Of a stretch of DNA of 30,142 nt, positions 14,079 to 22,480 are shown in pieces. The stretch comes from Fibrobacter sp. (GTDB lineage: Bacteria > Fibrobacterota > Fibrobacteria > Fibrobacterales > Fibrobacteraceae). Every line of letters starts with the position of its first letter. Position 1 is the stretch's first letter. The stretch covers positions 1 through 30,142 of the forward strand of contig JAFZOV010000068.1 in NCBI GenBank assembly GCA_017550445.1, in the 5' to 3' direction. The translations under genes were made by a program, and so were the position numbers. The notes beneath the pieces are model-generated. The model had not been told where the DNA came from. It saw only the letters and a list, made by a program, of their open reading frames with translations, and searched no databases.

Positions 14079-15026
14079 ATGTTTCTTCGAAAGCCCGACT
14101 TCTATGACCAATTCAAGTGCATTGCCTCGCAGTGCAGTGACACTTGTTGCGTCGGCTGGGAAATCGACATAGACGAGTATTCGCTAGAAGTCTACCGCAA
14201 GGTAGCGGGAGCCTTTGGCGAGCGGCTCCGCGCAAACATTGAAGACGGGCATTTTAAATTACTCCCCCACGACCGTTGTCCGTTCCTTGACAAAGACAAC
14301 CTTTGCGAAGTCTACCAGCACTTGGGCGAAGAAGCCTTGTGCGATATTTGCACCGAGCATCCGCGTTTCGTAGAAGTTTTTGGCGACATCATGGAGCGGG
14401 GGCTCGGGCTCTGCTGCGAAGAAGCCGCACGCCTGTTGCTTGAAGGCGAAGGCCCGCTGGCCTTTACCAGCGAAGAATGCGACGAGCCCGAAGACGAATT
14501 GGATGACGACGACCGCGAAGTCCGCGATCAAGTTCTTGGGCAGCGCGAATGGATGTTCGAAACGCTAGCCGACAAAAGCATTCCCTTTGCAGAAAAGCTC
14601 TACAAAGTCTTCGGTTACACAGACGAGAATCCCTTTGCGCCCTTCGAAAGCGCAGAGGCCATGATTGGACTTTTAGCAAAGCTCGAAAGCTACGGCCCGA
14701 ATTGGGACGCCGCCCTTTCGCGCATTAAAAGCCGCTTGGAATCCAGCGAACCGATTGTAGACCAAGGATTCTTTACCGAAACCGAAAGCCTGCGACTGCT
14801 TGCCTACTTGATTTACCGTCACTACGCCAAATGCCTTTTTGTCGGACGCGAGCAAGGCAAGTTGCAATTTGCGCTATACTTCTGGAACTTGGCCCGATTC
14901 TTTACCAAAGAACTTGCAGGAAACGCCTCCAGCGACATAAAAATCAACGCCGTCAAAATTCTTTCCAAGCAGCTAGAATACTGCGAAGAAATCATGGAAA
15001 TTATCGAAATTTCTTTGGACGATTAA
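14079..15026 (+). CDS. FliB-like (flagellin lysine-N-methylase family) Cys-rich protein
   Basis: A 315-aa protein. The N-terminal region KCIASQCSDTCCVGWEIDID (Cys14, 19, 23, 24), then CPFLDKDNLCEVYQ and ALCDICTEHPRF, and later GLCCEEAARLLL, match the cysteine-rich core of the FliB family. FliB in Salmonella methylates lysines of flagellin; the cysteines probably hold a metal or iron-sulfur cluster. No flagellin or flagellar gene is in the window and Fibrobacter is not known for flagella, so the substrate here is likely something else. It begins directly after the upstream stop codon. Its own stop overlaps that of the convergent MATE gene. Confidence 0.8.
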   Translation: MFLRKPDFYDQFKCIASQCSDTCCVGWEIDIDEYSLEVYRKVAGAFGERLRANIEDGHFKLLPHDRCPFLDKDNLCEVYQHLGEEALCDICTEHPRFVEVFGDIMERGLGLCCEEAARLLLEGEGPLAFTSEECDEPEDELDDDDREVRDQVLGQREWMFETLADKSIPFAEKLYKVFGYTDENPFAPFESAEAMIGLLAKLESYGPNWDAALSRIKSRLESSEPIVDQGFFTETESLRLLAYLIYRHYAKCLFVGREQGKLQFALYFWNLARFFTKELAGNASSDIKINAVKILSKQLEYCEEIMEIIEISLDD

Positions 15027-16441
15027 TCGGCTTTATCCATCACGTGACGGCGCCACTTGCCGCTCTTCCAGCGTAGCCAGAAAATCACCGGAGCAGTGCT
15101 ATAGACCGCCACAACGGTAATCCAGGCATATTGTGCCGGCAGCTGGAAAATGTAGGCCGCCACGTACAGGGCACCCGCTACGCACCAGTTCATAATGGCA
15201 CAGGCAAACATGACCCACACCGTATCGCCCGCACCGCGAAGCGCTCCGGCATAAATTACGAGCAAGACTTCTACGAAAATGTAGAAGGTCGCAATGCGCA
15301 GCATGAAAATACTCATAGGCCGTGCCGCATCAAAAATGGCAAGCGCCTCGGTAGAAGCCTCGGCCACATCAGGCTTAAAGATATCGGTCAAAACGCCCGG
15401 CAAGAAGATAAAGAAAACGCCCATAATTAGCGAGTAACCCCAGCCGAGTTTTAGTCCGGAATAAGTCGAACGCGTCGCCGCCGCACCATCGCGCGCACCC
15501 ACGTAACGGCCCACAAGGCTCGTAGAAGCTACCTCAAGCCCCATCAGCGGAACGTAGGCCACCATGTCCCAGTTGAACATCACCGAAGACGCCGTCGCGG
15601 CGGCCGGGCCAAGCGCATGGAACATGAGAATCAACAACTGGAATGCCGACATGTTCAAGAACATCTCGACACCCGACGGAATACCCTTCTGCAAGAGTTC
15701 GCGTGTCAGGGGCCAGCTAAAAGCAAACGAACTGCGGGAATTAAAGCGCCTGTTGCAATCGCGACCAAAGAACTTGGCGAACAAAATTACAGTCGAAACA
15801 AGATTCCCGATAAGCGTTCCGTACGCCGCCCCCGCCACGCCAAGCGCCGGAATCGGGCCAAGTCCGTAAATCAGCACAAAATTGCAGGCCACATTCACAA
15901 TCATGCCCACAAACGCCGCCTTCATCACGATTTTGGTTTCGCCAATACCGCTAAAGAAGCACGGAGCCGCATTGCGCACCAAGTTAATGATACCGCCGAA
16001 CATCAAAATGTTGAAATACGTTTTCTGGTACTGCAACTGGTCCGCCGACAAATGTTCCATGCCAAATGCAAAATGTCCCACAGGAATCGTCAGATACAAA
16101 AGCGGTACCGAAATCAGCGACAAATACACCGCCTGCATAAAGACCTTGGCACACTCTCCGTGGCGTTTTGCCCCCAGACGCTGCGCCACCATCGCCGTCG
16201 TATAGCTGATGGCACCGGTAAAGAACATCGTGAGCGCTAGTTGCACCGCACCCGCCCCAAGGGCGGCATTCATTTCGGCTGGGCCAAGTTTCGAAAGGAA
16301 CAAACGGTCGATAAACGTCATGATTGTGTCGAAAGACATCGACATAAGCATCGGAAGCGCCACCACGAGCACATCCTTCACGTCGCCGTTTTTCTTGAAT
16401 TTAGACGGTCTATAGAACTTATTCAGTATTGCATCGACCAT
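15023..16441 (-). CDS. MATE-family efflux transporter
   Basis: A 472-aa inner-membrane protein with about 12 membrane helices, the usual size for the multidrug and toxic compound extrusion family. Recognisable parts are the N-terminal ALPMLMSMSFDTIMTFIDRL, the first-repeat GAGAVQLALTMFF and AMVAQRLGAKR, the SGIGETKIVMKA region, and the second-repeat PLMGLEVASTSLVGRYVGAR. MATE proteins export cationic or amphipathic compounds using Na+ or H+ gradients; the substrate here cannot be told. The ATG lacks a clear Shine-Dalgarno. It is divergent from ffh, with an 85-bp spacer mostly filled by a heptanucleotide array. Confidence 0.9.
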   Translation of the reverse strand: MVDAILNKFYRPSKFKKNGDVKDVLVVALPMLMSMSFDTIMTFIDRLFLSKLGPAEMNAALGAGAVQLALTMFFTGAISYTTAMVAQRLGAKRHGECAKVFMQAVYLSLISVPLLYLTIPVGHFAFGMEHLSADQLQYQKTYFNILMFGGIINLVRNAAPCFFSGIGETKIVMKAAFVGMIVNVACNFVLIYGLGPIPALGVAGAAYGTLIGNLVSTVILFAKFFGRDCNRRFNSRSSFAFSWPLTRELLQKGIPSGVEMFLNMSAFQLLILMFHALGPAAATASSVMFNWDMVAYVPLMGLEVASTSLVGRYVGARDGAAATRSTYSGLKLGWGYSLIMGVFFIFLPGVLTDIFKPDVAEASTEALAIFDAARPMSIFMLRIATFYIFVEVLLVIYAGALRGAGDTVWVMFACAIMNWCVAGALYVAAYIFQLPAQYAWITVVAVYSTAPVIFWLRWKSGKWRRHVMDKAD

Positions 16442-16480
16442 TAGAGCGCAAAGATAGTAAAAAAGCGATTATTCAACAAT

Positions 16481-16529
16481 CACTGCCTACTGCCTACAGC
16501 CTACTGTTTACTATATTTGGCCTACTATG
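16481..16529. repeat. Heptanucleotide degenerate tandem array 2 (TACTGCC), running into the ffh start
   Basis: Seven units in register: CACTGCC, TACTGCC, TACAGCC, TACTGTT, TACTATA, TTTGGCC, TACTATG. The last unit contains the ffh ATG (16527-16529). Confidence 0.85.
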
Positions 16530-17891
16530 TTTTCACAGCTGACTGACTCTCTAGAATCTACCCTCAAGAACCTGCGCGGGCAGGGCAAGCTCACCGAAGA
16601 AAACGTCGCCGAATCGCTGCGCGAAGTGCGCCGCGCGTTCCTCGAAGCCGACGTGAACTTCAACGTGACCCGCGACTTCGTGAAGGCCGTCAAGGAAAAG
16701 GCCATGGGCTCCGAAGTGCTTACCTCGGTGACCCCCGGTCAGCAGATTGTGAAAATCATCCACGACGAACTCGTGGCCGTGATGGGCGGCGAAACCAAGG
16801 AAATCAACCTGTCGGGCCCGGCTCCGGTGGGCATCATAATGGCAGGTCTGCAGGGTTCCGGCAAGACCACCTTTGCAGGCAAAATTGCCCTCTGGATGCG
16901 CAGCAAGAAAAAGCGCAAGCCGCTCCTTGTGGCAGCCGACGTATATCGCCCCGCCGCTATCAAGCAGTTGCAGGTTCTCGGAAAGTCCATCGGCATTCCC
17001 GTTTACGACGAAGGCCAGGGCAATCCAGTCGAAATTATCAAGCACGGTTACCAGTACGCCAAGGACAACGGATTTGATTTAGTCATTTACGATACCGCAG
17101 GCCGCCTGCAGATTGACGAAGAGTTGATGCAGGAACTTGAAAAGGCGAAAGAAGCAGTTCACCCCGACGAAATTCTGTTCGTGGCCGACGCCATGATCGG
17201 TCAGGAAGCAGTGAACGTCGCCGAAACCTTCTGGCAGCGACTCTCGTTCACGGGCGTTTGCCTTTCCAAGATGGATGGCGATACCCGCGGCGGTGCAGCC
17301 CTCAGCATCAAGAAGATGACAGGCGTGCCTATCTGCTTTATCGGTGTCGGCGAAAAACTTTCGGACATTGAACTTTTCCACCCCGACCGCATGGCCAGCC
17401 GAATCCTCGGCATGGGCGACGTGGTCTCCCTCGTGGAAAAGGCCCAGCAGGTCATCGACGAAAAAGACGCGAAGGACCTGAAGAAGAAGATTCTCAACAA
17501 TACCTTCGACCTGAACGATTTCTTGAACCAGTTGCGCACCATCAAGAAGCTTGGCCGCATCAAGGATATTTTGAGCCTTATTCCGGGCTTGAACAAGCTC
17601 CCGATTGACCAGATAGACGAAAAGGAACTCGTTTACGTAGAAGCCGTTCTCAGCTCCATGACCCCGAAGGAACGCAAGAAGCCCGACATTCTGGACGGCA
17701 GCCGCAAAGCTCGCGTGGCCAAGGGTTCGGGCACCGAAATCGGTCGCGTGAACGCCGTGCTCAAGCAATACGAAACCATGAAGGAAATGTTCAAGAAGGT
17801 GGGCGACATGGCCCGCAAGCAGAACAACGGCGGTCAGGTGGGTAGCAACTACACGCCGCCCAAGGACAAGAAGAAAAAGAAGAAAAAATAG
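16527..17891 (+). CDS. ffh: Signal recognition particle GTPase Ffh
   Basis: A 454-aa SRP54-type protein that binds signal peptides and SRP RNA and delivers ribosomes to the membrane receptor FtsY. The N domain is ~1-90. The G domain has GLQGSGKTT (107-115), DVYRPAAIKQL, DTAGRL (189-194) and SKMDGDTRGGAALS (247-260); the G4 motif is SKxD where TKxD is usual. The M domain (~300-440) has LGRIKDILSLIPGLNK and the RNA-binding RKARVAKGSG. The C-terminus is a poly-lysine tail. No Shine-Dalgarno precedes the ATG; a 7-bp repeat array runs straight into it. Length is normal for the family. Confidence 0.97.
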   Translation: MFSQLTDSLESTLKNLRGQGKLTEENVAESLREVRRAFLEADVNFNVTRDFVKAVKEKAMGSEVLTSVTPGQQIVKIIHDELVAVMGGETKEINLSGPAPVGIIMAGLQGSGKTTFAGKIALWMRSKKKRKPLLVAADVYRPAAIKQLQVLGKSIGIPVYDEGQGNPVEIIKHGYQYAKDNGFDLVIYDTAGRLQIDEELMQELEKAKEAVHPDEILFVADAMIGQEAVNVAETFWQRLSFTGVCLSKMDGDTRGGAALSIKKMTGVPICFIGVGEKLSDIELFHPDRMASRILGMGDVVSLVEKAQQVIDEKDAKDLKKKILNNTFDLNDFLNQLRTIKKLGRIKDILSLIPGLNKLPIDQIDEKELVYVEAVLSSMTPKERKKPDILDGSRKARVAKGSGTEIGRVNAVLKQYETMKEMFKKVGDMARKQNNGGQVGSNYTPPKDKKKKKKK

Positions 17892-18731
17892 TTAGTGATT
17901 TTCGAGCTTACTTAAATCAGTGGAAAGCATTTTCCAGAGGCGGGACGCGAAAGGTTCCGCCCATTCTTTTTCTGGCGCCACGCGGCTCGTCGTGGCAGCG
18001 GTAAATTTCGAATACACGAGGAACACGAGTTCCCCGTAGCGGGCATCCCACAGAGTCCAGAGCGTCTGCCAGGTGTAACCGCCGCTCTTGCCGAGGTCCG
18101 TATCCATGCGCACATTCAGCACCACTGGAATCGACACATAGCGCAGTTCGTAGCGGCTAGCGAGCGCATTCAGCAAGTTCTTGAAATCTTTCGAAAGTTC
18201 ACGCGAGATATCCTGTTCGACCCCGTCGCGTTCCAGCCACGGGCTCATATCACTCAGCTTTTTACCGTCGGCAAAAACGGAACCCAGCAGCATTTTTGAG
18301 AGGCTATCCACGTAGGCGGAATCCGCATCCGGCAGGCGCATGCCCGGGAGCATGAGTTCACGACGCATCTTGGGGAAAGCCTTGACCATCAGCGAATCTT
18401 CGACGCGTGCCAAGTCGAAGTCGAGAGCATCGGCGCTGTAGCTGTGGCAGAACTTGCATTTTTCGGGGCGATCTGCCTTAATCGAAAGCGACGGGAACAC
18501 GCCCCACACCGCTGTAGAATCCATGCGGCTATAAGCCTTCTTGTTCCATTCGCGGTAGAATTTTTCGTTGGTAATCTTGAGTTCGATATCGCCACGGGCG
18601 CCGCATTCGGTGCACGGAGCATCTTTCATGCTGGCATCACCCGAAACATCGTCGGAGCCCCCCTGGCTACCGGCGCAGCCTGCAAGTAACCCAAGTATCA
18701 ATACAAAGCAAAACAATCCTTTCGTCTTCAT
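17892..18731 (-). CDS. Lipoprotein with two CxxC motifs, unknown function
   Basis: A 279-aa predicted lipoprotein: signal peptide MKTKGLFCFVLILGLLAGC (lipobox LAGC). Two CxxC pairs follow, CTECG (about 40) and CKFCH (about 93), which could form a zinc ribbon. The rest has no motif I know; it includes RYVSIPVVLNVRMDTDLGKS and WQTLWTLWDARYGELVFLVY, which read as strands of a soluble domain. CKFCH formally matches a haem c CxxCH site, but a single site next to another CxxC pair is more likely metal-binding. Its stop abuts the ffh stop with no gap. Confidence 0.7.
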   Translation of the reverse strand: MKTKGLFCFVLILGLLAGCAGSQGGSDDVSGDASMKDAPCTECGARGDIELKITNEKFYREWNKKAYSRMDSTAVWGVFPSLSIKADRPEKCKFCHSYSADALDFDLARVEDSLMVKAFPKMRRELMLPGMRLPDADSAYVDSLSKMLLGSVFADGKKLSDMSPWLERDGVEQDISRELSKDFKNLLNALASRYELRYVSIPVVLNVRMDTDLGKSGGYTWQTLWTLWDARYGELVFLVYSKFTAATTSRVAPEKEWAEPFASRLWKMLSTDLSKLENH

Positions 18732-18750
18732 ACTTTCGTACCTTTTTTAG

Positions 18751-18778
18751 TTCCGAATTCCGAATTCCGAATTCCGAA
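18751..18778. repeat. Heptanucleotide tandem array 3 (TTCCGAA x4)
   Basis: Four perfect copies of TTCCGAA. It fills most of the 51-bp spacer between the nadK stop and the start of the CxxC lipoprotein gene. Confidence 0.9.
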
Positions 18779-18782
18779 TTAT

Positions 18783-19676
18783 CTAGACTTGCCTCGGTTT
18801 TCCTGTCCAGCCGAGCTTTTCGCGAAGTGCACCCACAAAACCCGTATGGCGCATGCGGATAAAGGTGGTCACCGACTTGCTTTCGGCGAGAGTCACCACA
18901 TCGTTAGGCTTTAACACCACCGTGGTACGACCATCGAAAACCAAATCCAGAGGGCCATCAACCGCAGACTTCATCTGGAGCTGCTTAGAAGAAAGCGAAA
19001 GCACCAGCGGGCGCACCGAAAGGCTACTGGGAGCCACCGGAGTCAGCACCACAGCAGGCGTTGCCGGATGAATAATCGGACCGCCTGCCGCCAAGTTGTA
19101 AGCCGTAGAACCCGTCGGCGTAGACACGAGCAGAGAATCGGCCCAGTAATCCGTCAGGTCCGTACCGTTGTAAGCCACGCTCACGTTCACCATACGCTCG
19201 GGCGCGTGCGCACGAACGTGGACTTCGTTTAGCACGGTCTGCTTGGCCACTTGTTTCTTGCCGTGGTAAACGACCGCATCTATCATCATGCGCTCGCGGG
19301 TCGAAAAGTCGCCCACAAGCAAGCTATCCAAAGTCTGCGTAAGATCCTTTACACGAGTCTCGGCCAAGAACCCGACTCGACCCGCGTTCACGCCCAGAAT
19401 GGGCGTGTCGTGCCCGAGCGCCATGTGCGCCGCCGAAAGCACCGTACCGTCGCCGCCAATAGCGAGCAGCAAATCCGACTTGCAAAGCACCGCTTCTTTA
19501 ACAACTTTAATTGGCTTACGCACCAGTTCCTTCAAGTTATCCAGAACGCAGAAGGTTACCTGCGGATGTTCTACCGCCCACTTGGAAATCATGTCAAGCG
19601 CAAGAGCCAAATCCGGATTCTTGTCTTTCCAGCCCACGATGCCAATAGTCTGGAAACTCATTTTTCCATTCTTCAT
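18783..19676 (-). CDS. nadK: NAD kinase
   Basis: A 297-aa NAD+ kinase, which phosphorylates NAD to NADP in the cytoplasm. The catalytic GGDGT loop is at 74-78 within LLLAIGGDGTVLSAA, followed by ILGVNAGRVGFLAE. The NAD-binding VSTPTGSTAYNLAAGGPI stretch and the C-terminal DGRTTVVL strand are present. It is the last gene of an operon: the ATG lies one base after the stop of the EPSP-synthase-like gene, with GGAGG about 9 nt upstream inside that gene. A second in-frame ATG (MSFQTIG) five codons later is also possible. NADP supply fits loosely with the aromatic pathway genes ahead of it. Confidence 0.95.
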   Translation of the reverse strand: MKNGKMSFQTIGIVGWKDKNPDLALALDMISKWAVEHPQVTFCVLDNLKELVRKPIKVVKEAVLCKSDLLLAIGGDGTVLSAAHMALGHDTPILGVNAGRVGFLAETRVKDLTQTLDSLLVGDFSTRERMMIDAVVYHGKKQVAKQTVLNEVHVRAHAPERMVNVSVAYNGTDLTDYWADSLLVSTPTGSTAYNLAAGGPIIHPATPAVVLTPVAPSSLSVRPLVLSLSSKQLQMKSAVDGPLDLVFDGRTTVVLKPNDVVTLAESKSVTTFIRMRHTGFVGALREKLGWTGKPRQV

Positions 19677-19677
19677 C

Positions 19678-21048
19678 TTAGGTTTCCTCCGGCTTTGCCG
19701 TGGCCTGTTCCAGCAACAGTTTCAGCTTCTGCAACACTCCCGGATAAGTCGCTTCGACCAATTCGGAATTTGCCACCGGTTCATCGTTTTCAAGAGCTAT
19801 AGAAAGCACGGAAAGAGCAAGGCCATTCTGCGGCACCACTCCCCCGTCAAAGTCGCTACCGTTCACGATCGTTTCAAGACCGCGAATCACCAAGCCATCA
19901 TCGTACACGCCCACTTCGGCGCCCGTCTTGCGCAAGTTTTCAGCCAAGGCCTCATTCGTCGGGCGCATTTCTTTGCGCAATTCCTTCGGTATGCGCAAAA
20001 TTGTTTCGCCTTCGGCAAAACAAGCGGCCACCGCCAAGAACGGGTATTCCTCGATGCCCGTCGCAATGGTATCTTCCGAAAAGCGGCGGCCCTGCAAACG
20101 CTTACCCGAAGCAAGCGGATACACCATCACATCGCCATAGACATCGCCGAATCGCTCGCGGCGGCTAACCGTTTCAAAGTTACCGCCCATGCGCTTAAGG
20201 CAAGTGAGCGCCCCCGCTCGCGAACTGTTCAAGTCCACATTCTTAAGGGCAACTTCGGTATTCTTCGGAATGCCCGCAATGGTCGTCAATAGCGCAAGCG
20301 CCATCGCCTCGGTAGTATCGCCCGGAACGTAGTAGTCGCGGCCTGTAATCACCGGCGTTTCAGAAATTTCCGTAAACTGCGTGCGTTCAATCTTCTGCCC
20401 GCGAGCCATCATCATGCGGCGTTCCAATTCCGTGAGCTGTTCCATGCCGCGAGATTCATACTTCAGCGAAACGCCAAAGTACATGAGCATCTTGGTCCAT
20501 TGATCATGAACCGAGCCCTTTTCTTCAAACGACAGGTATTCTCCACGAATCAGCGTACGCAAAAGCAGGCGGTTACGCATCACCGTCGATATATTCCCCA
20601 AGGAATCCTTCTTAATTGCGGGTTCATCAGCAGCAAAAGTAAAGGTAAACTTCGCCGGTTCATCGGCAACGGACTTTACCTTGAAATACTTCTGCAAAAG
20701 TTCCTTGGCATGCGCCACCTGGGCAACGCCAGCTTCGTCATTTTCGGCGGCAAAGGTATAAATCTGCTCCACATCTTTCGAAGCTAGCGTCCAAAGCATC
20801 ACGGAACGCGCCTCGCTCAAATTCATCGGGAGCATGTCCGGCAAGCTGTACTGAAAGCCCTTGCCTTCGAGTACCAACTGGTGTCCCTGTTGCACATATT
20901 TAAGCCCAAATTCCTTGAGGGCCTCGGCAAAAGGCTCTACGCCAGCAGCAAATGTAAAATCTTCAAAAACGGTACGACCGTTCACGAGCAGCGCCATCAC
21001 CAGAGCAAGCTCCATACGTTCGCGGTCAGGATTCAACACAAATTCCAT
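19678..21048 (-). CDS. EPSP-synthase-like protein with catalytic residues replaced (AroA paralogue)
   Basis: A 456-aa protein. The fold is clear: VPGDTTEAMALALL, LKNVDLNSSRAGALTCLKRM, EYPFLAVAACFAEGETIL, AENLRKTGAEV and DGLVIRG match 3-phosphoshikimate 1-carboxyvinyltransferase. Yet key motifs are gone. PGSKSxxxR reads NPDRERMEL (residues 6-14), so Lys22, Ser23 and Arg27 of E. coli AroA become Arg, Glu and Leu. The NAGTAxR loop reads LSEARSV; KETDR aligns with residues 360-364 EMRPT; the DHR near the end reads PQN; and Lys411 aligns with Ala. Alignments are by eye. It may be a non-catalytic or repurposed paralogue. It is coupled to tyrA (TAATG) and to nadK. Confidence 0.8.
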   Translation of the reverse strand: MEFVLNPDRERMELALVMALLVNGRTVFEDFTFAAGVEPFAEALKEFGLKYVQQGHQLVLEGKGFQYSLPDMLPMNLSEARSVMLWTLASKDVEQIYTFAAENDEAGVAQVAHAKELLQKYFKVKSVADEPAKFTFTFAADEPAIKKDSLGNISTVMRNRLLLRTLIRGEYLSFEEKGSVHDQWTKMLMYFGVSLKYESRGMEQLTELERRMMMARGQKIERTQFTEISETPVITGRDYYVPGDTTEAMALALLTTIAGIPKNTEVALKNVDLNSSRAGALTCLKRMGGNFETVSRRERFGDVYGDVMVYPLASGKRLQGRRFSEDTIATGIEEYPFLAVAACFAEGETILRIPKELRKEMRPTNEALAENLRKTGAEVGVYDDGLVIRGLETIVNGSDFDGGVVPQNGLALSVLSIALENDEPVANSELVEATYPGVLQKLKLLLEQATAKPEET

Positions 21049-22190
21049 TAGCGTTCCTTTACGTCGTAGCCAAGCTGCAAAAGAATCTGCACGGCGCGAC
21101 GGGCCTCGTCAGGGGTCTTAAACGCAAGCAGCAGCGTGCCTGCAATATTTTCGCGAACCTTCATGAGTTCTATATCGCGAATATTCAAATTGTTTTCGGC
21201 TAGGGGCTGTAGCACCTGCAACAGCGCACCCGGTACATCTTTCAGCGGCACCGTAATTTCAGAGAAGGCTGCAGCGGCATTGCGGCCCGGCGCAAACAAA
21301 CTGGCACGGCCATCGTTACCGGCCTTAAAGACCGTTTCCAAATCGGCAGAGCGGTCATCGGCCGCGGGGCGACCATCGCTTACCACCTGCAAGCAGTCCA
21401 TCGCATCGATGGTCTTATCGAGACCTTCGCGCACCTCGCGCAGAGCCTTTACCGTTTGATCACGGTTGGTAACCGCAATATCATGCCACATGTTCCAGCC
21501 AGAAGCTGCAATGCGCGTCATGTCCCTAAAGGCGCGGCCAGCATAATGCTGGTAGTTGGGCTTCACCAAACGCTCCGGCATGCTCGCCGCAAGAGTCGAC
21601 GAAAGCATCTGAGGCATATGCGAAACCCACGCCATGGTGCGGTCATGATGTTCCGGCGGGAACACCACTGCATTTGCGCCCACGAAAGAAATCAAGTCCA
21701 ACAGGGGCTTGTATACAGATTCATCGGTACCTTCGGGCGGGCACACAAACCAGTAAGCATTTTCAAAAATCGAAGGATCGTTGTATTCGAGCGTTCGCTT
21801 TTCGGAGCCCGCCATCGGGTGACTGCCCACGAACACGAACGGTTTCGGAAGCTTGGCGCCCGCCTTGCAAATTTCCACCTTGGTCGATCCGATATCGCTC
21901 ACCAGAATCTGGCTCTGGCCTTCAAGAGCCGCCAAGTCCATTTGAGAAAGAGCTTCAATCGTCTTGAGGATATGCAGAATCGGGGCGCACAGCAAAATCA
22001 CATCGGAACCGGGAACCCAGTCCTTGATGTCTTCATAACCAAAAAATTCATCGGCAAGTTCAAGTTCTTTCGCGCGTTTCAATGTCGCGGGGCTACTTAC
22101 CGCACGCACAACCGTAGGCAACTTCGCCTGCTTAATTGCAGCGGCCACAGAACTCGCCAAAAGCCCAAAGCCAACGAAAGTGATGCGCAT
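21048..22190 (-). CDS. tyrA: Prephenate dehydrogenase with C-terminal ACT domain
   Basis: A 380-aa TyrA that makes 4-hydroxyphenylpyruvate from prephenate using NAD(P)+ in tyrosine synthesis. The Rossmann motif GFGLLASS starts at residue 7. Then come SDIGSTKVEICKA, GSHPMAGSEK (His124) and AWVSHMPQML (His191, the likely catalytic His). A C-terminal ACT domain (about 308-380: ITVPLKDVPGALLQVLQPLA) suggests feedback control by tyrosine or a related amino acid. The gene overlaps the chorismate mutase stop by one base (TAATG) and the next gene's ATG likewise, so the three are translationally coupled. Confidence 0.93.
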   Translation of the reverse strand: MRITFVGFGLLASSVAAAIKQAKLPTVVRAVSSPATLKRAKELELADEFFGYEDIKDWVPGSDVILLCAPILHILKTIEALSQMDLAALEGQSQILVSDIGSTKVEICKAGAKLPKPFVFVGSHPMAGSEKRTLEYNDPSIFENAYWFVCPPEGTDESVYKPLLDLISFVGANAVVFPPEHHDRTMAWVSHMPQMLSSTLAASMPERLVKPNYQHYAGRAFRDMTRIAASGWNMWHDIAVTNRDQTVKALREVREGLDKTIDAMDCLQVVSDGRPAADDRSADLETVFKAGNDGRASLFAPGRNAAAAFSEITVPLKDVPGALLQVLQPLAENNLNIRDIELMKVRENIAGTLLLAFKTPDEARRAVQILLQLGYDVKER

Positions 22191-22444
22191 TATTCCTCCA
22201 CCTTCCGGGTCTCTTGCATAATCACACGGAAAATATTCTTGATGGATTCCGGCGAAAGCGGACCCTTGGTCAACGCAGCCACATTTTCAAGAACAGAATC
22301 TTCGCGAGCGGCATCAAACACCGGAAGCCCCATCTGCTTCTTGATTTTACCAATTTCTGTCGCGTAAGTCGCCCTCTTGTTCAACAGGGCGATAAGTTCA
22401 TCATTCAGTTCGTCAATACGGATGCGCCAGTCTTCAATACTCAT
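22190..22444 (-). CDS. aroQ: Chorismate mutase, AroQ class
   Basis: An 84-aa all-helical chorismate mutase that converts chorismate to prephenate, the substrate of the next gene. Conserved features: WRIRIDELNDELIALLNKRA (Arg, Asp, Glu and Arg of helix 1), then YATEIGKIKK with the active-site Lys, and REDSVLENV in helix 2. Length equals that of monofunctional AroQ proteins. I chose the ATG; a GTG two codons earlier is also in frame. Neither has a clear Shine-Dalgarno. It is the first gene of the aroQ-tyrA-aroA-like-nadK operon, 36 nt after the GH53 gene. Confidence 0.9.
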   Translation of the reverse strand: MSIEDWRIRIDELNDELIALLNKRATYATEIGKIKKQMGLPVFDAAREDSVLENVAALTKGPLSPESIKNIFRVIMQETRKVEE

Positions 22445-22480
22445 AGTCACGAATTTAGAAAAATGGCTTAACGGCGTCGT

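Noticed and set aside
18440..18480. c-type cytochrome haem site (CKFCH)
   Set aside because: Only one CxxCH, accompanied by another CxxC pair, and no axial-ligand context or cytochrome maturation genes visible; a metal ribbon or disulfide is more likely.
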